Below are positions 49,709 to 52,500 of a DNA stretch of 52,500 nucleotides, piece by piece. A program made the translations under genes and the position numbers. Origin of the DNA: Glandiceps talaboti (Eukaryota; Hemichordata; Enteropneusta; Spengelidae); assembly GCF_964340395.1 (NCBI RefSeq), contig NC_135553.1, positions 8,100,001-8,152,500 of the forward strand, written 5' to 3'. The notes under the pieces are model-generated. The model ran no database searches, was not told where the DNA came from, and worked only from the letters and a program-made list of their open reading frames with translations. Numbering within the stretch: position 1 is the first letter of the stretch; each line of letters begins with the position of its first letter.

Positions 49709-51918
49709 GTAAGTTACCAGCGGGGACCTCATCGAAACTAAACAACATTCGTGTTGTCAACGGAAGGTGAGTTGGGGTTACTGCCCTCTTTTCTTAAAGT
49801 GTTTTGACTCCAAGTAGATTAAATCAAAAATAGTCCGAAACAACATCAAGTTTGACTTCCTATTGATTGGACAATACTTCCATACAGCACTGACGTCGCA
49901 CTTGATTCTGAGAATATTATGAACAGGTCATGACCACACTCTTGCTAAAGAACTTCAAAGCCTAAACACGTCACGAACAATGATCCAAAGCTGATGGCAC
50001 CACTATGTACGGTAATAACAATGCACAACCAGTCTGCATATGAAAACACCATTCTAAGTACATGTACATATGTGCAAATTGTGAGAAGTCATGATCAGTG
50101 GATCAGTGCGCAGTGTGGTGGCAGGATATAAGTCTTGTAATGGCGGCTAGCTTTAGTTGGGTGCATTAGTGCATGACTTTTGACTTTTGACACAGAAAAT
50201 CTGTCGTCAAGAAAACATTAACCAACAACGTATTTTGAGCAAGTGTTACGTACGAGAGATTGCGAGCCCAAACTATTGTCGCTCATTGCTCTGTCTCATG
50301 CAATCTCGCACGCAACTTTCATTCGCACCCGGAATCCTTGATACAGAAGTCGGGAATTAGCTCAGACTGAGACGGTAATTCAGCTTGCCAAGAATCTCAA
50401 AGCCCCAACCTGAGATTCTGGATGATTTCTTTCCTATGGAGTATGTATACATATAAAGACAGTAAGATTGATCACCTCATGCATTAAAAAAAATGACATC
50501 ATCATATTCCAATGAGATTGTGTGATTAAGCATCATTCGATATTACAATGTTAACTCTATTAATAGACCATGACATAATGACGTGATGTCTGATCTACTT
50601 ACAGCTAGGTCCCTCGATGTGGCTGAACTTTAACCTAGTTATTCCAAATAGTCGAATTTAGTCCCAAACTACAAAGTACGAATATCTGCAATTGGATCGT
50701 AACAAAATTAACTAGTTAGCAAATGTATACAAACATGCCTAGCACAACTAAATACACTGAGTTGAGCTACAACACCATTGATGCGATTTTCAATTTTATC
50801 TGCACTCTTGCAATTGAAAATAAAACGGGGTGATTATAGCTTCATATGACAAAGGCACGGCTATCACTCATATCTAATCTACCACATGCAACCTGTAACT
50901 TGATTTCCGTGTAGTAGCAAGTTTATGGACATACAATGATGACCCCTCTAAAGTTAATCATATGCATCATGCCACTCTAATTCTTACGTTTGAAATTTCG
51001 GTGACGTAGCTAAAAGTTCCTCGCCCTATAAAACGACAACAAAGAGTTATCAATCACAAAATAGCAGTCTCTCCCCTCCCATTGCCGTACTCTGACCCAG
51101 GACTCTGACACTGTCTGCGTAAATCTCAGTATTCATGTACGTTGAGTGACTGTATAATATCACCTGTTTCACGTGTAATAGATATATATATATATATATA
51201 TTGCATTTTGATTTACAATAGCGTTCTTTGAGATGTAAATAGGCAGATAGGTAACCATAGGCATGACCTATAGTTGGAAACATTTCGGGTATCTCGTACT
51301 AGAGTTTAGCAACTATAACAATACGATGTGTATTGCTTCTCCAGGCCTCCAGCCAATATACCACGAAAAGTATCAGTCAAAGTCACATAAACTTATTTCA
51401 ATAAAGTGACTTTATTTCACATTCATTTTTTTCTCTTTGTTTGAATGCATTAAATACAACTTGACACATTTTTTCAGAAGTTCAGGATCATTGGTTCTCA
51501 TTAGTCTACAAAACCTATTAAAATTTAGTTCGTTCATGAATTATTTCGGTGTGTGTCTTTTTCCTCTCATTAACGTAAAGGAAACATTAAAAGAAATGAT
51601 TATATAAAAGTTCTCTGCAAATTCTATGTCATGGGTGAATGTTATGTCGCCCTCAGCTCCTTTTTTAATTTGTTGCTAATGTTACATCTGAGCATGCGCA
51701 ACGAAATCTGGAAAAAAGTCTAGCGCAGATACATTTATTATTGCGACTTTAACAAATGTTTAATAAGTATACCGTACGATAATACCACTGTTGGTGTGGG
51801 TTTTAACTTACAAATATCACTAATACTGGCTTGTATTTACAGCTATAATTCTTCTTATAACAACTGGAAACTTTTGCTGGATATAAACACGGTTTTCTCT
51901 TTAACTCCATGTAACTAG
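49709..51918 (+). other. ABAT intron 1
   Basis: Runs from GTAAGTTACC at 49709 to an acceptor ending ttaactccatgtaactag at 51918, preceded by a pyrimidine-rich ggttttctcttt. It holds an (AT)n run at 51182-51201, a GCATGCGCA NRF1-like site at about 51693-51701 and a short inverted repeat GAGATTGC/GCAATCTC near 50257 and 50310. No other gene was seen inside. Confidence 0.7.
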
Positions 51919-52007
51919 TTCGTTTCGCATCGCAAGCTGCGAGTCTGTTTCCTGAAGAATACAGTGGACCAGACATGAAAACAGAAGTACCCGGTCCGAG
52001 ATCAAAG
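51919..52007 (+). CDS. ABAT: GABA transaminase exon 2 (N-terminal)
   Basis: 89 bases in phase 1 to 0 encode (V)RFASQAASLFPEEYSGP and then DMKTEVPGPRSK. The block MKTEVPGPRS is the hallmark of the mature N-terminus of animal GABA transaminase (human has ...GPLMKTEVPGPRSQEL). RFASQAAS fits the end of a mitochondrial presequence with an arginine just before the cleavage region. The acceptor is ctag at 51915-51918 and the donor is ATCAAAG|GTAGGT at 52007/52008. An in-frame TAA just upstream of the acceptor shows that the reading frame must come from another exon, which 49618-49708 supplies. The PLP lysine and the rest of the fold must lie to the right of this window. A - strand ORF over it (51803-52069) is a shadow. 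Confidence 0.92.
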
Positions 52008-52021
52008 GTAGGTTTGAAGAA

Positions 52022-52351
52022 ATGTTGATAACAAATCTCCCGGTACTTCATCTCACATCTAGATCTCAAGGTGTTGCTTGTGACAACAGGGGGAATGCCC
52101 CTATAGCCATTGACGCTAACTTCGATTATGGGACACTCTCTATATCAGCATCCCGGCTACCCGGAGATGAGGTGGGCATTGGAGTGGGTGGTCGCGGTGC
52201 TAGGTTTTCTAGACATATAATCCCGAGGGCAATGTATGAATCGTACCCCTGTCGTAGTCGTAAGTCGTGCTGTGTAGTAGTCACGTGTCGCTATCAAATA
52301 CCATCGTGCATCATTCTTTATCATGTGAAATCTTACAGTTTGAACTCATAA
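52022..52351 (+). other. GC-rich ORF in ABAT intron 2, uncertain
   Basis: A 109-codon frame reading CDNRGNAPIAIDANFDYG and later EVGIGVGGRGARFSRH, richer in G and C and more coding-like than the surroundings. An acceptor-like tcatctcacatctag (ending 52062) and a donor-like GTAAGTC (52260) could bound an exon, in phase 2 to 1. It does not match the next ABAT segment (ELMKQL..IQN in vertebrates) and the incoming phase does not fit exon 2. It may be an alternative exon, a repeat or chance. Confidence 0.2.
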
Positions 52352-52500
52352 AGTGAATCCAAACTTACTAGGAGTTTTCTCTCTTGAGTTATCGTGAAAA
52401 GGATTATATGTAATAACGATATTTATGAATGACGCTTTCGATAGTTGGCAGACCATGCCAGAGTTGCTCCAACCATGAACTGTCCTCACAGGGCCCGGGA
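52352..52500. other. Right edge, no recognised feature
   Basis: Presumably ABAT intron 2. It ends in a GC-rich tcctcacagggcccggga, acceptor-like but cut by the window edge. Confidence 0.4.

Noticed and set aside
50345-50375. tRNA-like D-arm phrase gggaattagctcagactgag
   Set aside because: No acceptor-stem partner, anticodon arm or T-arm follows at the required spacing.

Overview
The window is AT-rich animal nuclear DNA. Short coding exons with GT-AG introns, Penelope-like and LINE retroelement relics, a TA-flanked MITE and more than twenty long microsatellites (AT, ACAT, GACA, TTCA, AAAT, CTAT) point to a repeat-rich invertebrate genome, probably marine. I cannot name the species. No bacterial-style operon, CRISPR array, rRNA or convincing tRNA is visible. 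Almost all the longer ORFs are translated microsatellites or retroelement debris.

The one gene I recognise is the 5' end of GABA transaminase (ABAT) on the + strand at the right edge. Exon 1 (49618-49708) carries a mitochondrial presequence-like N-terminus. Exon 2 (51919-52007) carries the diagnostic MKTEVPGPRSK segment. The two join in phase across a 2.2 kb intron. The catalytic part of the protein lies beyond the window. A possible divergent first exon on the - strand (48466-48601) sits about 1 kb upstream.

Layout from left to right. A 256-bp tandem duplication lies at 95-606. The first copy of an uncharacterised dispersed repeat, called R1 here, is at 1005-1320. A LINE 3' end is at 6995-7795. 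A decayed Penelope-like (PLE) reverse transcriptase is at 14455-15270. Long microsatellites and unannotated DNA follow to about 29 kb, with a C-rich minisatellite at 24.8-25.05 kb. A second, inverted R1 copy is at 29670-30045 and a composite tetranucleotide array at 33.4-33.7 kb. A TA-flanked MITE abuts an AT array at 38.8-39.2 kb. The 3' half of a PLE (linker plus GIY-YIG endonuclease) is at 39.55-40.4 kb, and a second, different GIY-YIG relic is at 45.45-45.79 kb. The third R1 copy (46.33-47.71 kb) is split by an inserted PLE 3' end.

The most interesting part is that inserted PLE end. About 200 bp downstream of its GIY-YIG stop there are three copies of a unit with a hammerhead-ribozyme-like core (CTGATGA, 4-bp stem II, GAAA, tiny stem III, GTT cleavage triplet). 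Two copies are head to head in a 67-bp near-perfect palindrome, and AT arrays separate the blocks. Hammerhead ribozymes in PLE terminal repeats are an established phenomenon, so this is a local example with an unusual inverted arrangement.

Several short ORFs flanked by plausible splice sites (638-773, 3002-3068, 18966-19078, 20091-20196, 34828-34921 on +; 8220-8282 on -) might be exons of an unrecognised gene. Chance is a serious alternative for each, and they are given low confidence.
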